Source: a bacterium
GTDB taxonomy: Bacteria > Bacillota > Bacilli > Lactobacillales > Streptococcaceae
DNA: 64,000 nucleotides
Direction of reading: 5' to 3'
Assembly: GCA_905221455.1 (NCBI GenBank)
Contig: CAJNDF010000008.1
Coordinates: 1 to 64,000 of the forward strand
In this document: one piece after another, positions 8,126-20,023 of the stretch
Layout of the letters: each line of letters opens with the position of its first letter
Numbering within the stretch: position 1 is the stretch's first letter
The notes under the pieces: model-generated
The model's database searches: none
The model's input: the letters and a program-made list of their open reading frames with translations, nothing else
Told to the model about the DNA's origin: nothing
Position numbers and translations under genes: made by a program

Positions 8126-9304
8126 ATGAATCGCTATGCCGTACAGTTGATTAGTCGTGGAGCTGTTAACAAGATAGGGAATATGCTCTATGATTATGGA
8201 AATAGTGTCTGGTTGGCTTCCATGGGGACTATCGGACAGACAGTTTTAGGGATTTATCAGATTTCTGAACTCGTCACATCCATTCTCGTCAATCCTTTCG
8301 GTGGAGTTATTTCAGACCGTTTTTCTCGTCGTAAGATTTTAATGACGACAGACCTTGTTTGTGGAATTCTTTGTCTGGCTATTTCGTTCATAAGGAATGA
8401 CAGCTGGATGATTGGGGCTTTGATTGTTGCTAATATTGTTCAAGCGATTGCCTTTGCATTTTCTAGACCAGCAAATAAGGCCATTATCACAGAATTGGTA
8501 GAGAAGGATGAACTGGTCCTCTACAATTCTCGTTTGGAGTTGGTCTTGCAGGTTGTCAGTGTGAGTTCCCCTGTACTCTCTTTTCTGGTCTTACAATTCG
8601 CAAGTCTTCGCATTACCTTGGTATTAGATGCTCTTAGTTTTTTTCTCGCTTTTGGCTTGGTAGCCTTGCTTCCAAAGAAAGAAGAGAAGGCTTTGGGTGA
8701 GAAGAAACTTACATTCAAAGTTATTTTTTCTGATATCAAGGAGGGGGTTCACTATATTGTGAAGCAAAAGGAAATCTTCTTTTTATTAGTCATGGCTTCA
8801 AGTGTCAATTTTTTCTTCGCAGCCTTTAATTATCTCCTTCCCTTTTCAAATCAGCTCTATGGGGTTCAAGGTGCCTATGCCACTATTTTAACAATGGGGG
8901 CTATTGGATCTATTGTTGGTGCTTTGCTAGCTAGTAAGATTAAAGCTAGTATGGAAAAGCTTTTGTTGTTATTGGCTCTGACTGGACTTGGGGTGATGAT
9001 AATGGGATTTACCCTCCCCTCCTATCTCGCTTTTTCAGGGAATTTCATTTGTGAACTATTTATGACGATGTTCAATATTCACTTTTTTACTCAAGTACAA
9101 ACCAAGGTTGATGGTGAATATCTGGGCAGAGTCCTTAGTTCGATTTATACCTTAGCTATACTATTTATGCCAATTGCAACAGGTTTAATGACCTTGTTTT
9201 CAAGTGTTCATCTTTATTCTTTCTTGATTATAGGACTAGGAGTTGTCATCTTATCCTTCTTAGCTCTAGGCTATGTTCGAACTCATTTTAAAAAAGAGAT
9301 ATAA
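8126..9304 (+). CDS. MFS transporter, macrolide-efflux-like
   Basis: 392 residues with about 12 hydrophobic segments and the inter-helix 2/3 motif GVISDRFSRRK typical of MFS antiporters. The overall look, including FGGVISDR and the C-terminal KTHFKK-like tail, resembles Mef/MFS_3 drug-efflux proteins. It probably exports a small molecule or peptide across the membrane; the substrate is unknown. AGGAG precedes the ATG by 7 bases. It lies downstream of an Rgg-type regulator with its own promoter. Confidence 0.85.
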   Translation: MNRYAVQLISRGAVNKIGNMLYDYGNSVWLASMGTIGQTVLGIYQISELVTSILVNPFGGVISDRFSRRKILMTTDLVCGILCLAISFIRNDSWMIGALIVANIVQAIAFAFSRPANKAIITELVEKDELVLYNSRLELVLQVVSVSSPVLSFLVLQFASLRITLVLDALSFFLAFGLVALLPKKEEKALGEKKLTFKVIFSDIKEGVHYIVKQKEIFFLLVMASSVNFFFAAFNYLLPFSNQLYGVQGAYATILTMGAIGSIVGALLASKIKASMEKLLLLLALTGLGVMIMGFTLPSYLAFSGNFICELFMTMFNIHFFTQVQTKVDGEYLGRVLSSIYTLAILFMPIATGLMTLFSSVHLYSFLIIGLGVVILSFLALGYVRTHFKKEI

Positions 9305-9360
9305 GTCTGCGTGGACTTCAAAAATAATTCTAATCTAAGCGTTTTTTCCGCCCTTCTCGT

Positions 9361-11355
<1,995 letters not shown>

Positions 11356-11384
11356 TTACAGTTTGAAACCAGAGTTTAGACAGT

Positions 11385-11471
11385 ATGACGATGTTTGTTA
11401 GTCGTGACAAAATCGGTCAAGAATTTATTAGTGAAAATAGAAAGAAATTAAGAAGTAAAAAGGAAAAATAA
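11385..11471 (+). CDS. Possible 28-residue leader ORF ahead of pullulanase
   Basis: An ATG at 11385 opens a 28-codon frame starting MTMFVSRDKIG and ending in a strongly basic tail (KKLRSKKEK), with TAA two bases before the pullulanase ATG. The tight spacing would allow translational coupling. There is no good ribosome site and I do not recognise the peptide; it may be chance coding in an AG-rich leader. Confidence 0.25.
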   Translation: MTMFVSRDKIGQEFISENRKKLRSKKEK

Positions 11472-11473
11472 AA

Positions 11474-13753
11474 ATGTATAACTACCCTATGCGCATTCAT
11501 TACCATCGCAAGAATGGTGAATACGACACTTGCTCTTTTGTAAAGAGTAAGGATCAACGAATTGATTTACTGACTTATAAAGAGGATTATTTTGGTGCTT
11601 TATTTAGCTTTGAACATCCAAGTGCCCATGCTTTGGAAAGCTTGAATTTTGTGGTTCATACAGGCCAAACCAGTAAAGAATATGCTATCCGTTTTAATCA
11701 CTATCCTCTCTTAACAGAGGTCTGGATTTTGGAAGGGGATGATAGGATTTATTACTCTGAAAATCCTGCTATTGCCAGTCCTTTCTATAAAAATCAAAAT
11801 CCTTTTGCCTTTGACAAGGCTATTAATAGTGCTAGTTTCGACCACCACTGGGGCTACCAGGGTGAATTGGGTTGCCGTGTAGAGGATAATCAGGCTCATT
11901 TTGCTCTTTGGGCTCCAACAGCGACAGAAGTGCAGGTTATCGTTTATGAATCAGCTGCTAATGATGCACCTGTTTGGAAGACTTTTGATATGGAAAGAGG
12001 CAATAGCTACTCTTATAATCATAAAGACAATACTATTGGCGTCTGGAGTTTGGATGTTGAGGAAGATTTGACTGGTAAGGCTTATCAGTATCAAGTCCAA
12101 TTCCCTCATCACCAAACATTGACACGCGATCCTTATACTATCGCGACCAGTCCTGATGGCAAACGTTCAGCTATTTTGAGTCATGAAGAAAAGCAAGTTG
12201 AAAACTTCGAGGTCAAGCATGGTTCGGAGGCTACTTGGCGTTTGACAAATCCATGTAAGGCAGTCATCTGTGAAATGCATATTCGTGATTTGACAAAATC
12301 ACCGACCTCAGGTGTGGATGAACATCTTCGAGGAACTTTCTTGGGTGCAGCCCAGACTGGGACAGTTAACCAGTATGGCCAAGCAACTGCTTTTGATTAC
12401 ATCAAGAAGTTGGGCTACAATTATGTTCAGTTGCAACCAATTGCAGATCGTCATAAAGAATACGATGAGGATGGGAATGTAACCTACAACTGGGGTTATG
12501 ATCCACAAAACTATAACGCACCAGAAACCAGCCTTTCAACAAACCCAGATGATCCAGCTCAGGTCATTCGTGATTTGAAGACCATGGTTCAAGCTTACCA
12601 CGATGCGGGTATTGGTGTTATTATGGATGTGGTCTATAACCATACCTTCTCAGTTGTTGATGCACCTTTCCAAACAACTGTCCCTGACTATTATTATCGT
12701 ATGAATCCAGATGGTACCTTCCAGAATGGAACGGGTGTTGGAAATGAAACTGCCAGCGAACATGAAATGTTCCGCAAGTATATGATTGATTCTCTTCTAT
12801 ACTGGGTGCAAGAATATAATATTGACGGTTTCCGTTTTGACTTGATGGGGATTCATGATGTCAAGACCATGCAGATGATTCGTCAGAGTTTGGATGAAAT
12901 CGACCCCAACATTATCCTCTATGGAGAAGGATGGGATATGGGGACAGGTCTTGCCCCTTATGATAAGGCTAAGAAAGACAATGCCTACGAAATGCCAAAT
13001 ATTGGTTTCTTTAATGACAATCAGCGAGATGCTGTTAAAGGGGGAGAAGTCTACGGTGCTATCAAGTCAGGTTTTGTCAGCGGTGCTGCGACAGAGCCCA
13101 TTCTTGCCAAAGCAATCCTAGGCAGTCGTGAACTAGGAACCTATACACATCCAAATCAAGTGCTTAACTACGTGGAAGCCCATGACAATTACAATCTTCA
13201 CGATTTATTAGCAACCCTTCATCCAGACCAAAGTTCAGAACAAATTATGCGTAAGGTCGAAACAGCTACAGCCATGAATCTGCTCATGCAAGGGATGGCC
13301 TTTATGGAAATCGGTCAAGAATTTGGTCGTACCAAACTAGTTGCGACTAGTGAAAATGGTGAGTTGACTCATGATGATAGAGAGCGTGCTATGAATAGCT
13401 ATAACGCTCCAGACAGTGTGAACCAAGTGAACTGGGACTTGATCAATGAGCGTCAAGATAGTATTGAGTTTATCAGTCAAATTATTCGATTGAAGACAGA
13501 AACCTGTGCCTTTTCTTACCCTACTTATGATGAAATTTACCATCATGTTTTTGTTCATTCCGCTCACGAACATAGTGGTTGGATTGTCTATGAGATTCAT
13601 GGAGAGGATCACCTATTGGTAGTCTTTAATGCTAAAGGGAAGCCCTTCCAGTTTGAAAATGCTGGAAATCTAGAACTCTTGGTGACCAATAGCCATTTAG
13701 ATGATAAAGATATGGTTGGTGGCGTTAGTGCCAGCGTCTTTAAAGTTTTGTAG
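11474..13753 (+). CDS. pulA: Type I pullulanase, cytoplasmic (debranching enzyme)
   Basis: Hydrolyses alpha-1,6 branch points of glycogen-like glucans. 759 residues and no signal peptide, so intracellular. The N-terminal region is followed by a CBM48-like domain (~120-230; HFALWAPTATEVQV). The GH13 core has YNWGYDP, region I DVVYNHTF, region II GFRFDLMGI (nucleophile Asp), region III YGEGWDMG (acid Glu) and region IV VEAHDNYNLHD. AAGGAAA precedes the ATG. Position upstream of gapN and the glg operon fits a role in glycogen turnover alongside GlgB. Confidence 0.94.
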   Translation: MYNYPMRIHYHRKNGEYDTCSFVKSKDQRIDLLTYKEDYFGALFSFEHPSAHALESLNFVVHTGQTSKEYAIRFNHYPLLTEVWILEGDDRIYYSENPAIASPFYKNQNPFAFDKAINSASFDHHWGYQGELGCRVEDNQAHFALWAPTATEVQVIVYESAANDAPVWKTFDMERGNSYSYNHKDNTIGVWSLDVEEDLTGKAYQYQVQFPHHQTLTRDPYTIATSPDGKRSAILSHEEKQVENFEVKHGSEATWRLTNPCKAVICEMHIRDLTKSPTSGVDEHLRGTFLGAAQTGTVNQYGQATAFDYIKKLGYNYVQLQPIADRHKEYDEDGNVTYNWGYDPQNYNAPETSLSTNPDDPAQVIRDLKTMVQAYHDAGIGVIMDVVYNHTFSVVDAPFQTTVPDYYYRMNPDGTFQNGTGVGNETASEHEMFRKYMIDSLLYWVQEYNIDGFRFDLMGIHDVKTMQMIRQSLDEIDPNIILYGEGWDMGTGLAPYDKAKKDNAYEMPNIGFFNDNQRDAVKGGEVYGAIKSGFVSGAATEPILAKAILGSRELGTYTHPNQVLNYVEAHDNYNLHDLLATLHPDQSSEQIMRKVETATAMNLLMQGMAFMEIGQEFGRTKLVATSENGELTHDDRERAMNSYNAPDSVNQVNWDLINERQDSIEFISQIIRLKTETCAFSYPTYDEIYHHVFVHSAHEHSGWIVYEIHGEDHLLVVFNAKGKPFQFENAGNLELLVTNSHLDDKDMVGGVSASVFKVL

Positions 13754-13844
13754 AAGAAATCAAAAGTTATCAAGTATGTCGTATAATTTCTAGGATATCT
13801 TGATGCTAGAAATCACAAAAGTCAATGAAAAATAACATAGCATG

Positions 13845-13876
13845 AAAAAGGTTTAGTTCGTCTAAGCCTTTTCTTT
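13845..13876 (+). terminator. Terminator after pullulanase
   Basis: AAAAGGTTTAG pairs with CTAAGCCTTTT around a TTCGT loop, followed by CTTTTTG. It lies ~90 bases beyond the stop. Confidence 0.8.
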
Positions 13877-13884
13877 TTGTACTT

Positions 13885-13997
13885 ATACTCTTCGAAAATC
13901 TCTTCAAACCACGTCAGCTCTATCTGCAACCTCAAAGCAGTGCTTTGAGCAACCTACGGCTAGCTTCCTAGTTTGCTCTTTGATTTTCATTGAGTAT
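13885..13997. repeat. RUP-like intergenic repeat (113 bp)
   Basis: Ends are imperfect inverted repeats (ATACTCTTCGAAAATC at the left; ATACTCAATGAAAATC as reverse complement of the right). The inner part includes CTCAAAGCAGTGCTTTGAG and ACGGCTAGCTTCCTA. The same ends and inner blocks recur in the longer element at 35849-36044. It resembles the RUP elements of pneumococci, thought to be moved by IS630-type transposase; the label is from memory. Confidence 0.75.
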
Positions 13998-14074
13998 TAC
14001 TGCTTAACAAGAGTGTTCAAATAGTTTGAAAAATCAAGCTTGTGAAAATAATCTCAAAAATATTGTAAAAAGGG

Positions 14075-14102
14075 TTGTAATTTTCTGAAAATTTGGTAAA
14101 AT
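14075..14102 (+). promoter_or_regulatory. gapN promoter
   Basis: TTGTAA (14075-14080), 16-base spacer, extended -10 TG-G-TAAAAT (14097-14102). The leader to the TTG start is about 25 bases and contains AGGAGG. Confidence 0.65.
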
Positions 14103-14133
14103 ATATCTTAATCATTTTCAGGAGGACGAGAAT

Positions 14134-15558
14134 TTGACAAGATATCAGAATTTAGTAAATGGAGAATGGAAATCATCTGAAAAAGAAATTACGATTTATT
14201 CACCAATCAATCAAGAAGAATTAGGGACTGTTCCAGCTATGAGTCAGGCTGAAGTAGATGAGGCTATGCAAGCTGCGCGTGCAGCACTGCCAGCATGGCG
14301 AGCTTTAGCACCAGTTGAACGTGCGGCTTATTTGCATAAGACAGCAGCTATTTTAGAACGTGATAAAGAAAAAATTGGTACAATTCTTGCCAAAGAGGTT
14401 GCTAAAGGGATTAAAGCAGCAATTGGAGAAGTAGTGCGTACCGCAGACTTGATTCGCTATGCTGCTGAAGAAGGACTACGAATCACTGGACAAGCAATGG
14501 AAGGTGGCGGTTTTGAAGCAGCAAGTAAAAACAAACTGGCTGTTGTCCGTCGTGAGCCAGTTGGAGTTGTCTTGGCTATCGCGCCATTTAACTATCCAGT
14601 TAACCTTTCTGGATCTAAGATTGCTCCGGCCTTGATTGCAGGGAATGTGGTTATGTTTAAGCCACCAACACAAGGCTCTATTTCTGGTCTCTTGTTGGCT
14701 AAAGCCTTTGAAGAAGCAGGGATTCCAGCAGGTGTTTTCAATACCATTACGGGACGTGGTTCAGAAATTGGGGATTATATCATTGAGCACAAAGAAGTCA
14801 ACTTCATCAACTTTACAGGTTCAACTCCAATCGGAGAACGTATTGGTCGTTTAGCTGGTATGCGTCCTATCATGCTGGAACTTGGCGGAAAAGATGCGGC
14901 TCTTGTACTAGAAGATGCAGATTTGAAACACGCTGCTAAGCAAATCGTTGCAGGAGCCTTTAGCTACTCAGGCCAACGTTGCACGGCCATTAAACGTGTC
15001 ATTGTTCTCGAAAGTGTAGCAGATAAATTAGCTACTTTGCTTCAGGAAGAAGTTTCTAAATTAACAGTTGGTGATCCATTTGACAATGCTGATATTACAC
15101 CTGTTATTGACAATGCTTCAGCCGACTTCATCTGGGGCTTGATTGAGGATGCACAAGAAAAAGGGGCTCAGGCTCTTACACCAATCAAACGTGAAGGCAA
15201 TCTTCTCTGGCCAGTGCTTTTTGACCAAGTTACCAAAGATATGAAAGTAGCATGGGAAGAGCCATTTGGCCCTGTTTTACCAATTATTCGTGTGGTTAGT
15301 GTAGAAGAAGCAATTGCCTTTGCCAACGAATCTGAATTCGGCCTTCAATCATCAGTCTTTACAAATGATTTCAAAAAGGCCTTTGAAATCGCTGAAAAAC
15401 TTGAAGTCGGAACAGTCCATATTAATAATAAAACCCAGCGTGGTCCAGATAATTTCCCATTCCTTGGTGTCAAAGGTTCTGGTGCTGGTGTTCAAGGAAT
15501 TAAATATAGCATTGAGGCGATGACAAATGTCAAATCCATTGTTTTTGATGTGAAATAA
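14134..15558 (+). CDS. gapN: NADP-dependent non-phosphorylating glyceraldehyde-3-phosphate dehydrogenase
   Basis: Oxidises glyceraldehyde-3-phosphate to 3-phosphoglycerate, giving NADPH in place of ATP; in streptococci it is a major NADPH source. 474 residues of the aldehyde dehydrogenase superfamily: cofactor motif FTGSTPIGERIG, catalytic Glu in LELGGKDAA, catalytic Cys in YSGQRCTAIKR, and EEPFGPVLPI near the C-terminus. The start is TTG at 14134, set by AGGAGG (14120-14125) 8 bases upstream and by the conserved NGEWKSS N-terminus; no ATG fits. Confidence 0.95.
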   Translation: MTRYQNLVNGEWKSSEKEITIYSPINQEELGTVPAMSQAEVDEAMQAARAALPAWRALAPVERAAYLHKTAAILERDKEKIGTILAKEVAKGIKAAIGEVVRTADLIRYAAEEGLRITGQAMEGGGFEAASKNKLAVVRREPVGVVLAIAPFNYPVNLSGSKIAPALIAGNVVMFKPPTQGSISGLLLAKAFEEAGIPAGVFNTITGRGSEIGDYIIEHKEVNFINFTGSTPIGERIGRLAGMRPIMLELGGKDAALVLEDADLKHAAKQIVAGAFSYSGQRCTAIKRVIVLESVADKLATLLQEEVSKLTVGDPFDNADITPVIDNASADFIWGLIEDAQEKGAQALTPIKREGNLLWPVLFDQVTKDMKVAWEEPFGPVLPIIRVVSVEEAIAFANESEFGLQSSVFTNDFKKAFEIAEKLEVGTVHINNKTQRGPDNFPFLGVKGSGAGVQGIKYSIEAMTNVKSIVFDVK

Positions 15559-15563
15559 AATGT

Positions 15564-15597
15564 AAAATCAGGAAATTGTTTTCCTGGTTTTATTTTT
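15564..15597 (+). terminator. Terminator after gapN
   Basis: AAAATCAGGAAA pairs with TTTCCTGGTTTT around TTGT, followed by ATTTTT. Confidence 0.85.
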
Positions 15598-15766
15598 CAC
15601 ATAAAAACAATGCTATATTTGGATAAAATACGAACTTTGTGATATGATAGTAATCAAAAAGAGGACGTTTTCACAAACTATCTGTCATTCCTTGATTTAT
15701 AAGTGAATGGATAAGTTCATTTTTTGAAGATTTTCAAAAGAATTTTTACCAAATATGGTAATTTAC

Positions 15767-15817
15767 TTGAATCTTCCATAAAAAGGTAGTATAATAAATC
15801 TATAGAAAACGCTTACA
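15767..15817 (+). promoter_or_regulatory. glg operon promoter with cre-like box
   Basis: TTGAAT (15767-15772), 17-base spacer and TATAAT (15790-15795) make a strong promoter. AGAAAACGCTTACA (15804-15817) matches the cre consensus TGWAARCGYTWNCW at 13 of 14 positions and covers the predicted +1, a position where CcpA would block initiation. The ~170 bases before this hold only an AT-rich sequence with weak hairpins. Confidence 0.7.
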
Positions 15818-15833
15818 GAAAAGGGAAGGTATT

Positions 15834-17762
15834 ATGGATAAAAGAGAAGCTTTGCGCACCTTTATGACAGGAGAAAATTTTCACCTTCAGCATTATCTAG
15901 GAGCACATAGGGAAGAACTAAATGGAGAGTACGGTTATACATTTCGTGTGTGGGCTCCCAACGCTCAGGCTGTCCACTTGGTGGGGGATTTTACCAATTG
16001 GGTAGAAAATCAAATTCCAATGGAACGAAATGAATTTGGTGTCTGGGAAGTCTTTACTAGCCTTGCTCATGAAGGCCAAATTTACAAGTATCATATCACA
16101 CGTGCAAATGGTCATCAGTTGATGAAGATTGATCCTTTGGCTGTACGGTATGAGGCACGTCCGGGTACTGGAGCTATTTTAACAGAGATTCCAGAAAAGA
16201 AATGGAAGGATGGGCTTTGGTTAGCTCGCAGAAAACGTTGGACTTTCTTTGAACGTCCTGTCAATATCTACGAAGTTCATGCTGGATCGTGGAAGAGAAA
16301 TCCAGATGGAAGTCCTTATAGTTTTGCTCAATTGAAAGATGAACTCATTCCTTACCTAGTTGAGATGAACTATACTCATATTGAGTTTATGCCCTTGATG
16401 TCCCACCCACTAGGTTTGAGTTGGGGTTACCAGCTTATGGGGTACTTCGGTTTAGAGCATGCTTATGGTCGTCCTGAAGAGTTTCAAGATTTTGTTGAGG
16501 AATGTCACTTAAACAATATTGGGGTTATTGTAGACTGGGTACCTGGTCATTTTACCATTAATGATGATGCCTTAGCTTATTATGACGGGACACCAACTTT
16601 TGAATACCAAGACCATAATAAGGCTCATAACTACGGTTGGGGCGCTCTCAATTTTGACCTTGGAAAAAATGAAGTCCAGTCCTTCTTGATTTCTAGTATT
16701 AAATTTTGGATTGACTTTTACCATCTAGATGGTATTCGTGTGGATGCTGTCAGCAATATACTCTATTTAGACTACGATGATGCTCCATGGACACCTAATA
16801 AAGATGGTGGCAATCTCAACTATGAAGGATATTATTTCCTTCAACGCTTGAATGATGTCATTAAACTAGCACATCCAGATGTGATGATGATTGCGGAAGA
16901 AAGTTCGTCAGCAACCAAGATTACGGGAATGAAAGAGCTTGGTGGTCTAGGATTTGATTATAAGTGGAATATGGGCTGGATGAATGATATCCTCCGTTTC
17001 TACGAAGAAGATCCGATTTATCGTAAGTATGACTTTAACCTAGTGACTTTCAGCTTTATGTACGTCTTCAAGGAGAATTATCTCCTACCATTCTCGCACG
17101 ATGAAGTGGTTCATGGTAAGAAGAGCATGATGCATAAGATGTGGGGAGATCGTTACAATCAATTTGCAGGCTTGCGCAATCTCTATACGTACCAAATTTG
17201 TCACCCTGGTAAGAAATTGCTCTTCATGGGTAGCGAATACGGCCAATTCCTAGAATGGAAATCTGAGGAACAATTGGAATGGTCTAATCTAGAAGACCCT
17301 ATGAATGCTAAGATGAAGTATTTCACTTCTCAGCTTAATCAATTCTACAAAGACCATCGCTGTCTGTGGGAAATCGATACCAGCTATGATGGTATTGAAA
17401 TCATTGATGCGGATAATCGAGACCAGAGTGTTCTTTCCTTCATCCGTAAGGGCAAGAAGGGCGACATGCTAGTCTGCGTCTTTAATATGGCACCTGTTGA
17501 ACGAAAAGATTTCACAATCGGATTGCCTGTCGCAGGGATTTATGAAGAAGTCTGGAATACTGAGTTAGAAGAGTGGGGAGGCGTTTGGAAAGAACATAAT
17601 CAAACTGTTCAAACGCAAGAAGGACTATGGAAAGATTATGAGCATACCCTGACCTTTACCCTACCTGCTATGGGAGCAAGTGTATGGAAAATCAAACGTC
17701 GCTTGAAATCTGCAAAAACCGTCACAAGTAAAAACCAAAAAGGAGTAGAAAATGAAGAATGA
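15834..17762 (+). CDS. glgB: 1,4-alpha-glucan branching enzyme GlgB
   Basis: Makes alpha-1,6 branches in glycogen. 642 residues: N-terminal CBM48 (~30-125; [17 protein letters not shown]), GH13 core with [21 protein letters not shown] (nucleophile Asp), IAEESS (acid Glu) and [12 protein letters not shown], then a C-terminal beta domain. The K/R-rich end ([21 protein letters not shown]) overlaps glgC by 11 bases, which implies translational coupling. GGGAAGG precedes the ATG. First gene of glgBCDA under the cre-bearing promoter. Confidence 0.96.
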   Translation: MDKREALRTFMTGENFHLQHYLGAHREELNGEYGYTFRVWAPNAQAVHLVGDFTNWVENQIPMERNEFGVWEVFTSLAHEGQIYKYHITRANGHQLMKIDPLAVRYEARPGTGAILTEIPEKKWKDGLWLARRKRWTFFERPVNIYEVHAGSWKRNPDGSPYSFAQLKDELIPYLVEMNYTHIEFMPLMSHPLGLSWGYQLMGYFGLEHAYGRPEEFQDFVEECHLNNIGVIVDWVPGHFTINDDALAYYDGTPTFEYQDHNKAHNYGWGALNFDLGKNEVQSFLISSIKFWIDFYHLDGIRVDAVSNILYLDYDDAPWTPNKDGGNLNYEGYYFLQRLNDVIKLAHPDVMMIAEESSSATKITGMKELGGLGFDYKWNMGWMNDILRFYEEDPIYRKYDFNLVTFSFMYVFKENYLLPFSHDEVVHGKKSMMHKMWGDRYNQFAGLRNLYTYQICHPGKKLLFMGSEYGQFLEWKSEEQLEWSNLEDPMNAKMKYFTSQLNQFYKDHRCLWEIDTSYDGIEIIDADNRDQSVLSFIRKGKKGDMLVCVFNMAPVERKDFTIGLPVAGIYEEVWNTELEEWGGVWKEHNQTVQTQEGLWKDYEHTLTFTLPAMGASVWKIKRRLKSAKTVTSKNQKGVENEE

Positions 17763-18894
17763 AATGTTAGCTTTGATTCTTGCTGGTGGGCAAGGAACTC
17801 GTCTTGGAAAACTCACTCAAAGCATTGCAAAACCAGCTGTGCAATTTGGTGGGCGCTACCGTATTATTGACTTTGCTCTCTCAAACTGTGCCAACTCAGG
17901 GATTCACAATGTTGGAGTCATTACACAGTATCAACCACTTGCTCTCAACAATCATATTGGAAACGGTTCAAGCTGGGGACTAGACGGTATCAATTCTGGT
18001 GTCTCTATTCTTCAACCTTATTCTGCAAGTGAAGGAAATCGTTGGTTCGAAGGGACTAGTCACGCCATTTACCAAAATATCGATTATATCGACAGTGTCA
18101 ATCCTGAGTATGTCTTGATTCTCTCTGGAGACCACATCTATAAAATGGACTATGATGATATGCTCCAGTCTCACAAGGATAATAATGCCAGCTTGACAGT
18201 AGCGGTTTTAGACGTCCCTCTTAAAGAAGCTAGTCGTTTTGGTATCATGAACACAGATGCTAACAATCGTATCGTTGAGTTTGAAGAAAAACCAGCTCAA
18301 CCTAAATCTACAAAGGCTTCTATGGGTATTTACATCTTTGATTGGCAACGTCTCCGTAATATGTTAGTCGCTGCTGAAAAGAGCAAGGTTGACATGTCAG
18401 ACTTTGGTAAAAATGTTATTCCAAACTACCTTGAGTCAGGTGAAAGTGTCTATGCCTACGAATTTAATGGTTACTGGAAAGATGTTGGTACCATTGAGTC
18501 ACTTTGGGAAGCTAATATGGAATACATTTCACCAGAAAATGCCTTGGATAGCCGTAACCGTCAATGGAAGATTTACTCAAGAAACTTGATTTCACCACCA
18601 AACTTCCTTGGTGAACATGCTGAGGTTGAAGATTCCTTGGTTGTGGATGGCTGTTTTGTAGATGGAACTGTTAAACATTCTATTCTTTCAACAGGGGCAC
18701 AAGTTCGTGAGGGAGCAGAAGTCCTTGATTCGGTTATCATGAGTGGAGCCATCATTGGTAAGGGAGCTAAGATTAAGCGAGCTATTATTGGCGAAGGTGC
18801 GATTATTTCTGACGGTGTCGAAATTGATGGAACAGAGGAAGTAGAAGTAGTAGGATATGATGAAGTAGTGGGGGTAGCAACAGATGAAGATTGA
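17752..18894 (+). CDS. glgC: Glucose-1-phosphate adenylyltransferase GlgC
   Basis: Forms ADP-glucose from ATP and glucose-1-phosphate, the committed step of glycogen synthesis. 380 residues. The N-terminal nucleotidyltransferase domain has [40 protein letters not shown] and EFEEKP, and the C-terminal left-handed beta-helix has hexapeptide-like repeats ([19 protein letters not shown]). AAGGAG lies inside glgB. Overlaps glgB by 11 bases and glgD by 11. Catalytic motifs are intact, unlike in GlgD. Confidence 0.96.
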   Translation: MKNEMLALILAGGQGTRLGKLTQSIAKPAVQFGGRYRIIDFALSNCANSGIHNVGVITQYQPLALNNHIGNGSSWGLDGINSGVSILQPYSASEGNRWFEGTSHAIYQNIDYIDSVNPEYVLILSGDHIYKMDYDDMLQSHKDNNASLTVAVLDVPLKEASRFGIMNTDANNRIVEFEEKPAQPKSTKASMGIYIFDWQRLRNMLVAAEKSKVDMSDFGKNVIPNYLESGESVYAYEFNGYWKDVGTIESLWEANMEYISPENALDSRNRQWKIYSRNLISPPNFLGEHAEVEDSLVVDGCFVDGTVKHSILSTGAQVREGAEVLDSVIMSGAIIGKGAKIKRAIIGEGAIISDGVEIDGTEEVEVVGYDEVVGVATDED

Positions 18895-20023
18895 TAAATA
18901 TTCTGCCATTTTAGGAAACACAGTTGGTTTTCACGATATGTCAACATTGACAGACCACCGTCCAGTAGCAAGTTTGCCATTTGGTGGGAAATATCGCTTG
19001 ATTGACTTTCCGCTTTCAAGTCTTGCGAATGCAGGTGTTCGCAGTGTCTTTGGTATTTTCCAGCAGGATAATATCAGCTCAGTCTTTGACCACATTCGTT
19101 CAGGGCGTGAGTGGGGCTTGTCAACTCTTCTCAGTCACTACTATCTAGGTATTTACAATACTCGAGTAGAAAGTAGTACCGTTGGTAAAGAGTACTATCA
19201 ACAGCTTCTTACCTACCTGAAACGTTCTGGATCAAACCAAACAGTATCGCTCAACTGTGATGTCTTAATTAATATTGATTTGAAGCAAGTTTTCCATTTG
19301 CACAGTACAACAAAAGGGCCTATTACTGTAGTTTATAAAAAACTAGCTAAGAAAGACATTTCAGAAGTAAATGCAATCTTGGAAGTGGATGAAACAGACC
19401 ATGTTCGTTCTCACAAACTCTTTGATAGCAAGTCTACAGATGAAGTTTACAATATGTCTACAGACATCTTTATCGTTGATACCCCTTGGTTGATTGAACG
19501 CTTGGAAGAAGAAGCTAAGAAAGAACATCCAGAGAAGTTACGCTATGTTTTACGTGATTTGGCGGCCAAAGAAGGAGCTTTTGCCTACGAGTACACAGGC
19601 TACTTAGCCAACATTCACTCTGTAGAGTCTTATTATCAAGCGAATATCGATATGCTTGAATCACAAAAATTTTACTCTCTCTTCTCACCAAACCAAAAGA
19701 TTTATACAAAGGTCAAAAATGAAGAGCCGACTTACTATGCTAATACATCTAAGGTAAGTACTTCTCAGTTTGCATCTGGTAGTATCATTGAAGGCCAAGT
19801 AGCTAACTCTGTTTTATCACGTAATATTCATGTCCATAAGGATAGCCTGGTTAAAGATAGCTTGCTCTTCCCTCGTGTTGTTATTGGAGAAGGTGCTCAG
19901 GTAGAATATGCTATCTTGGACAAGGGTGTTGAAGTTGAGCCTGGTGTTGTGATTCGAGGAACTGCAGAACATCCAGTTGTCGTTAAGAAAGGTAGCAAAG
20001 TAACAGAGGATATTCATTCATGA
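18884..20023 (+). CDS. glgD: Glucose-1-phosphate adenylyltransferase-like subunit GlgD
   Basis: 379-residue paralog of GlgC. The glycine-rich ATP motif GGQGTRL is replaced ([20 protein letters not shown]), while [13 protein letters not shown] and the C-terminal beta-helix remain. In Gram-positive glg operons GlgD is a non-catalytic or weakly catalytic partner that raises GlgC activity in a hetero-oligomer. It overlaps glgC by 11 bases and glgA by 4 (ATGA). Confidence 0.95.
   Translation: MKIDKYSAILGNTVGFHDMSTLTDHRPVASLPFGGKYRLIDFPLSSLANAGVRSVFGIFQQDNISSVFDHIRSGREWGLSTLLSHYYLGIYNTRVESSTVGKEYYQQLLTYLKRSGSNQTVSLNCDVLINIDLKQVFHLHSTTKGPITVVYKKLAKKDISEVNAILEVDETDHVRSHKLFDSKSTDEVYNMSTDIFIVDTPWLIERLEEEAKKEHPEKLRYVLRDLAAKEGAFAYEYTGYLANIHSVESYYQANIDMLESQKFYSLFSPNQKIYTKVKNEEPTYYANTSKVSTSQFASGSIIEGQVANSVLSRNIHVHKDSLVKDSLLFPRVVIGEGAQVEYAILDKGVEVEPGVVIRGTAEHPVVVKKGSKVTEDIHS

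Noticed and set aside
18573-19019. 148-codon minus-strand frame across glgC/glgD
   Set aside because: Both plus-strand genes are clearly real and overlap there; the antisense product is low-complexity Ser/Thr/Pro.
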